A stretch of 64,000 nt of DNA, from contig JAGAQA010000045.1 of the NCBI GenBank assembly GCA_017622995.1, positions 1 through 64,000 on the forward strand. The letters run 5' to 3'. Under the pieces are notes generated by a model. It was not told the origin of the DNA, searched no databases, and worked only from the letters and a program-made list of their open reading frames with translations. A program made the position numbers and the translations under genes. Source of the DNA: Oscillospiraceae bacterium (GTDB lineage: Bacteria; Bacillota; Clostridia; Oscillospirales; Oscillospiraceae). Positions within the stretch are counted from its first letter, which is position 1; every line of letters starts with the position of its first letter. Positions 24,854 through 32,512 of the stretch are shown piece by piece.

Positions 24854-25294
24854 ATGTCCAACAAACCGCAGTACTATATTGTCGAGGCTTCGGCCCTGCC
24901 GGAGGTTTTTCTGAAGGTGGCGGAGACCAAGCGGCTTCTTTCCACCGGAGAAGCAACCACCGTGAATGAAGCCACCCGCATGACCGACATCAGCCGCAGC
25001 GCGTTTTACAAATACCGGGATGCCGTTATACCCTTCCAGAATATGATGATGGGCCGGATTATCACCTTCCAGCTGCTGCTGCATGATGAGCCGGGCCTGC
25101 TCTCTGAAATTTTGCAGGTCTACGCCGAGGCGAATGCCAACATCATCACCATCAATTCCATTGTCCCCACCAACGGCACCGCCGTGGTTACCATCTCCGC
25201 GGAAACCATGGACCTGAACCTGCCGCTGGAGGATCTGCTCCAGAAGCTGAACAGCACCCGGGGTGTGGTGAAGGCGGAAGTGCTTGCCGGCTGA
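24854..25294 (+). CDS. ACT-domain protein (PheB/UPF0735-like)
   Basis: This encodes 146 residues. The N-terminal ~65 residues resemble a small helical DNA-binding-like region (VNEATRMTDISRSAFYKYRDAV), followed by an ACT domain starting RIITFQLLLHDEPGLLSEIL and ending VVKAEVLAG. This is the PheB-type arrangement found in Firmicutes near homoserine/aspartokinase genes, presumably an amino-acid sensor. AGGAGG precedes the ATG. The next gene is an aspartokinase that lacks its own ACT domains. Confidence 0.88.
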   Translation: MSNKPQYYIVEASALPEVFLKVAETKRLLSTGEATTVNEATRMTDISRSAFYKYRDAVIPFQNMMMGRIITFQLLLHDEPGLLSEILQVYAEANANIITINSIVPTNGTAVVTISAETMDLNLPLEDLLQKLNSTRGVVKAEVLAG

Positions 25295-25310
25295 TCATTC
25301 AATTCCTCTG

Positions 25311-25339
25311 AGCTGCCGTATCCCTACGGCAGCTTTTTT
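25311..25339 (+). terminator. Terminator after the ACT-domain gene
   Basis: A 9-bp stem (25312-25320 with 25325-25333) is followed by six T residues. Confidence 0.88.
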
Positions 25340-25390
25340 ATATCCTCCCGCACCTCTCGCCAGGAAGGGACATATCCTGACAGTGGAGGG

Positions 25391-26119
25391 ATGAACATGC
25401 TGATCGTTCAGAAGTACGGAGGCACATCCCTGGGGGACGAGGGGCGGCTTTTGCGGGCTGCCAGGAGGATCACAGCTCTGGCCCGGCAGGGAACCGGGGT
25501 GGTGGCAGTGGTATCCGCTCAGGGAAATACCACGGATGAGATGATTGCCAGGGCCGCCCGGGTGAATCCCAGAGGGGCCCTGAGTGAAATGGACGCCTAC
25601 CTGGCCGCCGGAGAACAGATGAGCGCGGCGCTGCTGGCCATGACGATTGGGGCTCTGGGCTGGAGCGCCGTGAGCATGACGGGTTGGCAGGCGGGAATCC
25701 ATACGGACAGCAGCTTCGGGTTCGCACGGATCACCCATGTGGATCCGGAGCCCGTCCGGAAAGAGCTGGAGAAAGGCAATATCGTGGTGGTGGCCGGGTT
25801 CCAGGGAATCTCGGAGGAGGGACGGATTACAACCCTGGGCCGGGGCGGCTCGGATACCACAGCGGTGGCCCTGGCGGCGGCTCTGGAGGCGGATCGCTGC
25901 CAGATCTATACGGATGTGGACGGCATCTACGATCGGGATCCCCGGCGGTATCCGGATGCCACCCGGTTCGGCCGCATCGGCTATGAGCGTATGCTCTCCA
26001 TGGCACGAAGCGGCGCCCAGGTGCTCCACGACCGCTGTGTGGAAATGGCCTGGGAGAAGGGAATCAAGCTGGAGGTTTTGTCGGCCCTGGAGGACGGCCC
26101 CGGAACCATAGTTGGATAG
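25391..26119 (+). CDS. Aspartate kinase catalytic domain, without ACT domains
   Basis: This is a 242-residue amino-acid kinase-fold protein. VQKYGGTSL (ATP site) opens the chain, EMDAYLAAGEQMSAALLA and FQGISEEGRITTLGRGGSDTTAVALAAAL follow, then YTDVDGIYDRDPRR. Typical aspartokinases run to ~400 residues with two C-terminal ACT domains that give feedback inhibition; here the chain stops after GPGTIVG, right where the regulatory part would start. The end is a clean stop, not a frameshift. It phosphorylates aspartate for lysine/threonine/methionine synthesis, if active. A free-standing ACT protein is encoded just upstream, but behind a terminator. Confidence 0.85.
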   Translation: MNMLIVQKYGGTSLGDEGRLLRAARRITALARQGTGVVAVVSAQGNTTDEMIARAARVNPRGALSEMDAYLAAGEQMSAALLAMTIGALGWSAVSMTGWQAGIHTDSSFGFARITHVDPEPVRKELEKGNIVVVAGFQGISEEGRITTLGRGGSDTTAVALAAALEADRCQIYTDVDGIYDRDPRRYPDATRFGRIGYERMLSMARSGAQVLHDRCVEMAWEKGIKLEVLSALEDGPGTIVG

Positions 26120-26210
26120 GAGGGGCCTGACCATTTCCCGAGAGATTTCCAAAGAATAAATCTCCCCAAAACAGGCATATGCTATTCCGAAGAAAAAAGA
26201 ATTTTTCTTC

Positions 26211-26239
26211 TTGACAACAGCCCAAAACTGTGCTAAAAT
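26211..26239 (+). promoter_or_regulatory. Promoter of infC-rpmI-rplT
   Basis: A consensus TTGACA (26211-26216) and TAAAAT (26234-26239) are 17 bases apart. Confidence 0.88.
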
Positions 26240-26249
26240 TCCCGGGTAA

Positions 26250-26362
26250 TCAAGAAGGCTGAACATCCGCCTCACCGTAAGCAAAAGCGAAACGGTCTAT
26301 TCCACTTGTTCCCCCATGGGGCTGTTGTGCGAGTACGCGGATGCTTTGGCATCCGCTTTTTT
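26250..26362 (+). ncRNA. infC leader with attenuator (L20-leader type)
   Basis: About 140 transcribed bases separate the promoter from infC. They end in a perfect intrinsic terminator (stem 26337-26344 with 26349-26356, then TTTTTT). In low-GC Firmicutes the infC-rpmI-rplT leader binds L20 and uses transcription attenuation, and position and terminator match that. I did not fold the upstream L20-binding structure, so the specific class is inferred. Confidence 0.7.
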
Positions 26363-26387
26363 GTTGTTGTTTTGGAGGTGCTTTATC

Positions 26388-26906
26388 ATCGCAAAGTTAG
26401 ACCATCAGCTGAATGAGGAAATCCGGGACAAGGAAATCCGGCTGATCGGCGCCGACGGCGCTCAGCTGGGGATTGTGTCCGCGGCCCAGGCAAACGCCAT
26501 GGCGGAAGAGCAGGGCATGGATCTTGTAAAGATCTCTCCCAATGCGGTTCCTCCCGTGTGCAAGATTATGGACTATTCCAAGTTCTGCTTCGATCAGAAG
26601 AAGCGGGAAAAGGAAGCCAGAAAGAATCAGCGGGTCGTGGAAGTCAAGGAGATCCGCATGAGCCCCAGCATCGACACCAACGATCTCAACACCAAGGTCA
26701 AATCTGCCCAGAAGTTCCTGGCAGACGGAAATCGGGTGAAGGTCAGTGTCCGCTTCCGCGGCCGGGAGATGGCCCATACCAATCTGGGCGAGAAGCTGCT
26801 GATGGACTTTGCCGAACAGTGTGCCGAAATTGCTTCCATGGAGAAGAATCCAAAGCTGGAAGGCCGCTTTATGGCGATGTTCCTGACCCCCAAGAACAGC
26901 AAGTAA
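26388..26906 (+). CDS. infC: Translation initiation factor IF-3
   Basis: This is a 172-residue IF-3. The N-terminal domain has [22 protein letters not shown] and [23 protein letters not shown]; the C-terminal domain has VKEIRMSP and [17 protein letters not shown]. No ATG, GTG or TTG is positioned at the N-terminus. The ribosome site GGAGGTG (26374-26380) points to ATC at 26388 (or 26385). Non-canonical AUU/AUC/AUA starts are a known hallmark of infC and let IF-3 repress its own translation. A GTG/ATG start further up at 26316 would run through the attenuator. Confidence 0.93.
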   Translation: MAKLDHQLNEEIRDKEIRLIGADGAQLGIVSAAQANAMAEEQGMDLVKISPNAVPPVCKIMDYSKFCFDQKKREKEARKNQRVVEVKEIRMSPSIDTNDLNTKVKSAQKFLADGNRVKVSVRFRGREMAHTNLGEKLLMDFAEQCAEIASMEKNPKLEGRFMAMFLTPKNSK

Positions 26907-26941
26907 GCTTTACCACAAAAGAATCGGAAGGAGAACGACCT

Positions 26942-27139
26942 ATGCCCAAGCTGAAAACCCATAGCGGTGCAAAGAAGAGATTCAACCTGACCAAAACCGG
27001 TAAGGTTAAGAGAGCCCACGCTTACAAGAGCCACATCCTCACCAAGAAGACCACCAAGCGTACCCGTCATCTGCGCAGCACCACTTATGCCGATGTGACC
27101 AATGTGGATGCAATCAAGAAGATGATTCCGTACAAATAA
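26942..27139 (+). CDS. rpmI: 50S ribosomal protein L35
   Basis: This is a 65-residue basic protein beginning [14 protein letters not shown] and including [21 protein letters not shown], the standard L35 pattern. AAGGAG lies just upstream. It is the middle gene of the conserved infC-rpmI-rplT operon, under the leader attenuator upstream of infC. Confidence 0.97.
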   Translation: MPKLKTHSGAKKRFNLTKTGKVKRAHAYKSHILTKKTTKRTRHLRSTTYADVTNVDAIKKMIPYK

Positions 27140-27161
27140 GCGACAGAGGAGGATATAGGAA

Positions 27162-27518
27162 ATGGCTAGAGTGAAAGGCGCGATGATGACGCGCAAGAGA
27201 AGAAACGCAACCCTGAAGCTGGCTAAGGGCTACTGGGGTTCCAAGTCCAAGCACTTCAAGATGGCCAAGCAGGCCGTTATGAAGTCCGGCAACTACGCTT
27301 TCGAAGGCCGTAAGCAGAAGAAGCGTGCCTACCGCACCATGTGGATCGCTCGTCTGAGCGCCGCCGTGAAGCCCTACGGCCTCAACTACTCCACCTTCAT
27401 GAACGGTGTGAAGAAGGCCGGTATCGAGATGAACCGCAAGAGCCTGTCCGAGATGGCCATCCAGGATTCCGCCGCCTTCGCCGCCCTGGTGGAGAAGGCA
27501 AAGGCCGCTCTGAACTAA
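27162..27518 (+). CDS. rplT: 50S ribosomal protein L20
   Basis: This is a 118-residue protein with the L20 opening [26 protein letters not shown] (very basic N-terminal extension) and the C-terminal globular part ([26 protein letters not shown]). It binds 23S rRNA early in 50S assembly and, in Firmicutes, represses this operon through the leader RNA. Last gene of the operon; a GC-rich hairpin follows. Confidence 0.97.
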   Translation: MARVKGAMMTRKRRNATLKLAKGYWGSKSKHFKMAKQAVMKSGNYAFEGRKQKKRAYRTMWIARLSAAVKPYGLNYSTFMNGVKKAGIEMNRKSLSEMAIQDSAAFAALVEKAKAALN

Positions 27519-27530
27519 GGATACGTTTTC

Positions 27531-27559
27531 CGCCCTGCCGCGCCTGCGGCAGGGCGTTT
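27531..27559 (+). terminator. Hairpin after rplT
   Basis: A perfect 11-bp GC-rich stem (27531-27541 with 27546-27556) is followed by only TTTG; the strong stem makes it a likely terminator. A short TGTCAATTG repeat fragment follows directly. Confidence 0.65.
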
Positions 27560-27625
27560 GTCAATTGAGCCGAATCCCGCTTCTGCAAACGAACCCGGTA
27601 TTATGATTTCCCAGGAGGCCGTACC

Positions 27626-28477
27626 ATGGAACTGACCCATATTGCCCGGCGGGAGGGGAAGCTCTCCGGCTTTTTGAAAAACGAACTGCATATGTCCACG
27701 GGCCTTATGAACCGGGTCAAGTGGGCGGATGGCCTGCGGGTGAATGGGCAGAGCGTCCACACGGATTACCAGGTAAAGCCCGGGGACCGGATCCTGGTGC
27801 TGCTGGAGGAGGCGCCGCCGGACTACCCGGCAGAGGCAGACCCCCTGACCGTTCTTTACGAGGACGACTGGCTTCTGGCGGTGGACAAGCCCCAGGGGAT
27901 GCTCATTCACCCTTCCCGGAACCGGATCACCGGAACCCTGGCCAATCTGGTCCAGGGCTACTATGAAGCCCAGGGCATTACCGCCGCCTTTCATCCCCTG
28001 ACCCGGCTGGATCGGGATACCTTCGGCATTGTGCTGATTGCCAAGGGCGCCTATGTCCACGCCCTTTTGCAGCAGGCCCGTCCTCAGAAGCGCTACCATG
28101 CCCGCACCTTTGGCGGGCCCGAAGAGGACGTGGGGATCATCGACGCGCCCATTGCCAGGAAACCCCTTCCCAGCCTTTTGCGGGAGGTAAGACCGGAGGG
28201 AAAGCCCAGCCTTACCCGTTTCCGGGTTTTGGAGCGTGGGGAGGAGAGCTGTGTGCTGGAACTGGAGCCGGTCACCGGCCGCACCCACCAGCTCCGGCTC
28301 CACTGCGCCTATATGGGCTTTCCTATCCTGGGGGATCCCCAGTACGGAAGCCCCGAGTCCCTTGCCTATTCGGAAGGCCTGGGGCTTTCTTCCCAGGCCC
28401 TGTGCGCCAAGAGCCTGCGCTTTATCCACCCCATCACGGGAGAAGAATTGATTCTGGAATCGAACATGGAGGTATAA
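27626..28477 (+). CDS. RluA-family pseudouridine synthase
   Basis: This is a 283-residue RNA pseudouridine synthase. An N-terminal S4-like region (~1-75) is followed by the RluA core with LLAVDKPQGMLIHPS, the catalytic-Asp motif LTRLDRDTFG, and ELEPVTGRTHQLRLHCAYMGFPILGDPQYG. The target RNA site cannot be read from sequence. It follows the ribosomal protein operon by about 100 bases and has its own AGGAGG site. Confidence 0.92.
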   Translation: MELTHIARREGKLSGFLKNELHMSTGLMNRVKWADGLRVNGQSVHTDYQVKPGDRILVLLEEAPPDYPAEADPLTVLYEDDWLLAVDKPQGMLIHPSRNRITGTLANLVQGYYEAQGITAAFHPLTRLDRDTFGIVLIAKGAYVHALLQQARPQKRYHARTFGGPEEDVGIIDAPIARKPLPSLLREVRPEGKPSLTRFRVLERGEESCVLELEPVTGRTHQLRLHCAYMGFPILGDPQYGSPESLAYSEGLGLSSQALCAKSLRFIHPITGEELILESNMEV

Positions 28478-28515
28478 ACCCCGGACCCGCGAAAAATGCG
28501 GACCCGGGGTTTATT
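28477..28515. terminator. Terminator between converging RluA and HAD genes
   Basis: An imperfect 15-bp inverted repeat (AAACCCCGG...CCGGGGTTT) directly follows the RluA-family stop, ending in TTTATTC. Confidence 0.6.
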
Positions 28516-28539
28516 CTAAAAGGCGGTTGATTGGGAAAG

Positions 28540-28572
28540 GGAGCTTTCGTGAATTGACAATTGTCAATTGTC
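28540..28572. repeat. Dispersed TGTCAATT-type repeat, inverted copy
   Basis: GGGAGCTTTCGTGAATTGAC and the following palindromic ACAATTGTCAATTGTC match the copies at 3110 and 32407 in inverted orientation. It abuts the stop of the leftward HAD gene. Confidence 0.7.
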
Positions 28573-28573
28573 T

Positions 28574-29260
28574 TTACTCCATACTCCTGGAGATCAGCTC
28601 CATCACGTCCAGAAGACTGTCTGCCAGGGCGGTAATCCGGCCCAGGGTTTCTTCGTCCGGGGGATCCTGATCGGGCACCATGGTGGCCATGGTGCCTGCC
28701 CGGAAGGCAGAGAGGATGCCGGCCGTGGCGTCTTCCAATGCAAGGCAGTCTTCCGGGGCCACCCCCAGACTTTTGGCGCCGAAGAGATAGATGTCTGGTT
28801 CCGGTTTTCCCCTGGGCACCTGGTATACGGTGCACAGGGCATCGAATTGATCAATGAGGCCCAGGGGCGTCAGATAGTCCCGGATCCGCTCCGCGGGGGA
28901 GGCGGTGCAGATGGCACAGGGAATGTGCTGCTCCTTCAAAAAGGACAGAAGCTCCCGGATCCCCGCCTTGGGTTCCACACCATGCTGGTTTACATAAGCA
29001 TCCATCAGCTGGATCCGCTTGGCTTTCATCTGCTGATAATCCACCTGGGGGCCAAAGTAGCTTTGCAGCTTCCTGGCGGCCTCGTCCCGGTTCAGGGCCC
29101 GCAGACCCAGGGCGTGGTCCCGGGTCATGGGATACCCCAGGGCCCGGCCCGCCTCCTGCCAGAAGCGGGTGTAGAGCTTTTCGGTGTCCAGAATGACCCC
29201 ATCCATGTCAAACAGAACGCCCTTTACGGGCCGCATGGGTTTGAAGATTGTATATGCCAT
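28574..29260 (-). CDS. HAD-superfamily phosphatase/phosphomutase-like hydrolase
   Basis: This is a 228-residue HAD protein with motif I FDMDGVILDTE (nucleophile Asp), motif II ICTASP, motif III Lys in GKPEPDIYL and motif IV LEDATAGILSAFRAG. The helical cap between motif I and II is of the beta-phosphoglucomutase (C1) type. Substrate unknown. The stop lies at the edge of a dispersed repeat copy; the gene diverges from the response-regulator operon. Confidence 0.88.
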   Translation of the reverse strand: MAYTIFKPMRPVKGVLFDMDGVILDTEKLYTRFWQEAGRALGYPMTRDHALGLRALNRDEAARKLQSYFGPQVDYQQMKAKRIQLMDAYVNQHGVEPKAGIRELLSFLKEQHIPCAICTASPAERIRDYLTPLGLIDQFDALCTVYQVPRGKPEPDIYLFGAKSLGVAPEDCLALEDATAGILSAFRAGTMATMVPDQDPPDEETLGRITALADSLLDVMELISRSME

Positions 29261-29427
29261 AGGGAATTTCCTTTCTGTGTTGTGCCTCTATTATGCAAAA
29301 AAATTTTGAAAATTTCCAGTCTGTGGAGAAATTTTTTTCTGTTAAACACTTCTTAAGACTTCTCCCCCTTTATTGTTAAGAAAATGGATGATATAATGGA
29401 CCCAACAAGAAAAAGAGGGGGAAAACC

Positions 29428-30123
29428 ATGTATCGAGTTCTGATTTGTGACGACCAGCCGGATATTGTAAACGCGCTGAAGATCTACCTGGCCCCGGAGG
29501 GGTACGAGCTCTTTGAGGCCTTCAACGGCCAGCAGGCCGTGGATATGGTTCGGGAAAAGAACATCCACCTGGTGCTGCTGGATGTGATGATGCCGGTGAT
29601 GGACGGCGTTACCGCCACGGCAAAGATCCGGGAGTTTTCCAATGTGCCCATTATCCTGCTCACGGCGAAATCCGAAACCGAGGATAAGGTGCTGGGGCTC
29701 AACGTGGGAGCCGACGACTACATCACCAAGCCCTTTGTGCCGGTGGAGGTGCTGGCCCGGGTCCGGTCCCAGCTGCGCCGGTTCGCCAGCCTGGGCAGCC
29801 ACGAGGAAGCGCCGGAGACCCTGACCATCGGCGGCATCAGCCTGGATGACCGGACCAAAACCGTTACCGTGGAGGGGGAGCCGGTTTCCCTGACCCCCAC
29901 GGAGTATGCCATACTGCATCTGCTCATGTCCAACCCCGGAACGGTCTACTCCACCAAAACCCTTTACGAGGCGGTGTGGCAGGAGGCGGCCCTGGGAAGC
30001 GAAGGCTCTGTGGCCGTTCACATCCGGCACCTGCGGGAGAAAATCGAAATCAATCCCTCGGAACCCCGTTACCTGAAGGTGATGTGGGGCCAGGGTTATA
30101 AGCTGGAGGGAAGACAGAAATGA
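29428..30123 (+). CDS. OmpR-family response regulator
   Basis: This is a 231-residue regulator. The receiver domain (1-~118) has ICDDQPD acidic residues, phospho-acceptor Asp in LLDVMMPVMDG (~residue 54), the switch Thr in LLTAKS and Lys in YITKPF. The C-terminal winged helix (~130-228) ends with HIRHLREKIEI and VMWGQGYKL. GAGGGGG precedes the ATG. Its last four bases overlap the start of the histidine kinase. TTAA-containing repeats (GTTAAAC, CTTAAGA, GTTAAGA) at ~29342-29382 upstream might be self-regulatory sites. Confidence 0.93.
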   Translation: MYRVLICDDQPDIVNALKIYLAPEGYELFEAFNGQQAVDMVREKNIHLVLLDVMMPVMDGVTATAKIREFSNVPIILLTAKSETEDKVLGLNVGADDYITKPFVPVEVLARVRSQLRRFASLGSHEEAPETLTIGGISLDDRTKTVTVEGEPVSLTPTEYAILHLLMSNPGTVYSTKTLYEAVWQEAALGSEGSVAVHIRHLREKIEINPSEPRYLKVMWGQGYKLEGRQK

Positions 30124-32387
30124 AGCATCATGTGGTTGTCAAGTTTCTGGCTGTGGCCCTGTGCGCCCTGGCGCTGCTGACGGCGGTGACCGGCGGCCTG
30201 GGGCTGGTCTGCGTGGCGGCGCTGGAGGTGGAAGACGGCGCTTCGGTGCAGAGCCTGTACGAAAAGGAAATCCGGAGCCGGTTGGAGGTGGTCGGGCAGA
30301 ACATCATCCTGCGCTATGCCTCGGAGAATCTGGGAAACTGTCCGGAACGGCTTCTGGATGCGATAACGATGGAGGCGGAGCTCCTGCTGACAAGCCAGGA
30401 CTTCCGCCCGGAGGAGGTGTCCTACGAGCTTCAGGACGAAAGCGGCAAACGCCTGGTGGCGACACCCAATCCGGAAACGGTTGCGCAAACCATTACCCTC
30501 AATGGTGTGACCGCCGACTATTACACCCTGGTTGCCGGGCCGGTCATGGTGGAGTCCCGGGAGGCGGCGGAGGAGGCCCTCCGTAAGGCCATGGGCACGC
30601 CCCAACGGGCGGAAATGGAAACGGCCGCCGCTTCCGAACCCGTGGTAGAAGACGGAGGCGAGAGAAGCGCGGAGCAGACGGAAGCGCTTTCGGAGGAGGA
30701 TTTTGATTCCTATGTGCTCATCGGCGCCTCCCTGAATTCCGGGAAGCGGAATTACTACGCCTGCCGGGAGGAGGTTAGCCCCAGCTATACCCTGGTGTTC
30801 CGGTTGTCGGACAGCGCCTTTGAGGAGTCCCGGATGTGGGAGCTGCTGGAGCTCTGCTGGCGGTATCAGAACGCCCTGGCGGTTGCCCTGGGGGTAGGGC
30901 TGCTGCTCTTTGCGGCCCTGGCAGTCTATCTGTGCACCGCGGCGGGACGCAGCCCCGGAAGCAGTGAGGTGAAGCCTGCGGGCCTGAACTGCATTCCTCT
31001 CGAGCTGTACGCCGGGGCGGTTCTTGGGATCATCCTGCTGTTCATCTTTGTGGCGGTGGAGGGTTTCCCCTACCTGATGCGGCAGCGGTTGGCGGTTTCC
31101 CTGTCCCTCTATGCCTATGGGGGCTACTTCTGCTGTCTGAGCTTCGTGGGCTTCTGCTATGCCTGCGCCGCCCAGTTCAAGGCCCCGGATTTCTACTGGT
31201 GGCGCCACAGCCTGACGGGGCTTTGCTGGAAGGGCCTGGTCAGGTGCTGGAAGCTGGTCTGGCAGTGGGGAAAGAAGCTGGCGGGCTTTGCCTGGAGCAT
31301 CGGAAGCGTTCTGCTGCTGTGGGGCTGGAAGCGGCTGAAAAAGCTGTGGCACCGGCTGGGAAAGTGCTTTGGAAAGCTGGGGAAATTCCTTGCCAGGTTG
31401 TACCATCTGCTGCCCCTTACCTGGCAGTGGCTGCTGATACCGGCCTTTTTCGCGGGGCTGTTCCTGTTCAGCCTGATGGTGGAAAGCGAATTTTTCCTGA
31501 TTGTGACGATTCTTGGCGGGATCGGGGCTGTGCTGTACGGAGCCAATGTGTTCGGCACCCTGCTGGAAGCCGCCAGGCGGATGCGGGCCGGGGACCTGGA
31601 AGTGAAGGTGGACGACAGGCTGATGCTGGGGGCCTACAGGGACTTTGCCGCCGAGCTCAACGGCCTCAATGAGGTGGTTCAGGTGGCGGCTCAGAAGCAG
31701 ATGAAATCCGAGCGGATGCGCACGGAGCTCATTACCAACGTGTCCCACGACATCAAAACCCCCCTGACCTCTATTATCAACTATGTGGACCTTTTGCAGA
31801 AGCCCCACACGGAGGAGGAAGGGAAAAGTTATTTGGAGGTGCTGTCCCGGCAGTCCGGGCGGATGAAAAAGCTCATTGATGATCTCATCGAGCTGAGCAA
31901 GGCATCCACCGGCAACATCCCGGTGGAGCTGACAAAAGTGGATGCGGTGGAGGCGGTAAACCAGGCCCTGGGAGAGTTTACGGACAAGCTGACTGCCGCC
32001 GAACTGACTCCGGTATTCCGGCAGCCGGAGGAGCCCCTTTTCGTCCATGCCGATGGCCGGCTTGCCTGGCGGGCCATGAGCAACCTTTTGAGCAACGCCG
32101 TGAAATATGCCCAGCCCGGAACCCGGTTCTACATCGATATGGTGGCGCTGGACGGAAAGGTGTGCATTTCCTTTAAGAACATTTCCCGGGCGGCCCTGAA
32201 TGTCAGCGCTGAGGAGCTGATGGAACGTTTTGTTCGGGGAGAAGCCTCCCGGAATCAGGAGGGCAGCGGCCTGGGCCTGAACATCGCGAAAAGCATGATG
32301 GAGCTCCAGCATGGCGACCTGGACCTGCTGGTAGACGGAGACCTGTTTAAGGCAACGCTGGTATTCCCCCAGGAGACGGAAGCGTAA
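30120..32387 (+). CDS. Multi-pass membrane sensor histidine kinase
   Basis: This encodes 755 residues, coupled (ATGA) to the response regulator. An N-terminal membrane helix (~8-34) precedes an extracytoplasmic region (~35-245), followed by helices at ~250-272, ~296-314, ~326-350 and ~435-475. Between the last pairs lies an unusually Trp/Lys/Arg-rich stretch (~358-435). A HAMP-like segment leads to the H-box NVSHDIKTPLTS (His543), then NLLSNAVKYA and SGLGLNIAKS. A sensor for a membrane-acting signal is plausible but unproven; no transporter is adjacent to suggest the ligand. Confidence 0.9.
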   Translation: MKHHVVVKFLAVALCALALLTAVTGGLGLVCVAALEVEDGASVQSLYEKEIRSRLEVVGQNIILRYASENLGNCPERLLDAITMEAELLLTSQDFRPEEVSYELQDESGKRLVATPNPETVAQTITLNGVTADYYTLVAGPVMVESREAAEEALRKAMGTPQRAEMETAAASEPVVEDGGERSAEQTEALSEEDFDSYVLIGASLNSGKRNYYACREEVSPSYTLVFRLSDSAFEESRMWELLELCWRYQNALAVALGVGLLLFAALAVYLCTAAGRSPGSSEVKPAGLNCIPLELYAGAVLGIILLFIFVAVEGFPYLMRQRLAVSLSLYAYGGYFCCLSFVGFCYACAAQFKAPDFYWWRHSLTGLCWKGLVRCWKLVWQWGKKLAGFAWSIGSVLLLWGWKRLKKLWHRLGKCFGKLGKFLARLYHLLPLTWQWLLIPAFFAGLFLFSLMVESEFFLIVTILGGIGAVLYGANVFGTLLEAARRMRAGDLEVKVDDRLMLGAYRDFAAELNGLNEVVQVAAQKQMKSERMRTELITNVSHDIKTPLTSIINYVDLLQKPHTEEEGKSYLEVLSRQSGRMKKLIDDLIELSKASTGNIPVELTKVDAVEAVNQALGEFTDKLTAAELTPVFRQPEEPLFVHADGRLAWRAMSNLLSNAVKYAQPGTRFYIDMVALDGKVCISFKNISRAALNVSAEELMERFVRGEASRNQEGSGLGLNIAKSMMELQHGDLDLLVDGDLFKATLVFPQETEA

Positions 32388-32406
32388 GAAAGACAGAAGC
32401 TAGCTC

Positions 32407-32458
32407 AGTTGACAATTGACAATTGTTCATTGTCAATTGTCAATTCACAAAAGCTCCC
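32407..32458. repeat. Dispersed TGTCAATT-type repeat, full-length copy
   Basis: This is the fullest copy in the window: four alternating TTGACAATT/TGTCAATT units forming a long palindromic tract, then CACAAAAGCTCCC. It fills the gap between the histidine kinase and the antiporter terminator. Confidence 0.8.
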
Positions 32459-32464
32459 TATACA

Positions 32465-32502
32465 AACAAAAAGCAGACCCTCCCGCAGCGGGAGGGTCTG
32501 CT
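32465..32502 (-). terminator. Terminator of the antiporter gene
   Basis: Read leftward, a 15-bp perfect stem (32472-32486 with 32488-32502) is followed by TTTTTGTTTG, ten bases after the antiporter stop. Confidence 0.9.
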
Positions 32503-32512
32503 GGTTTCCTGT

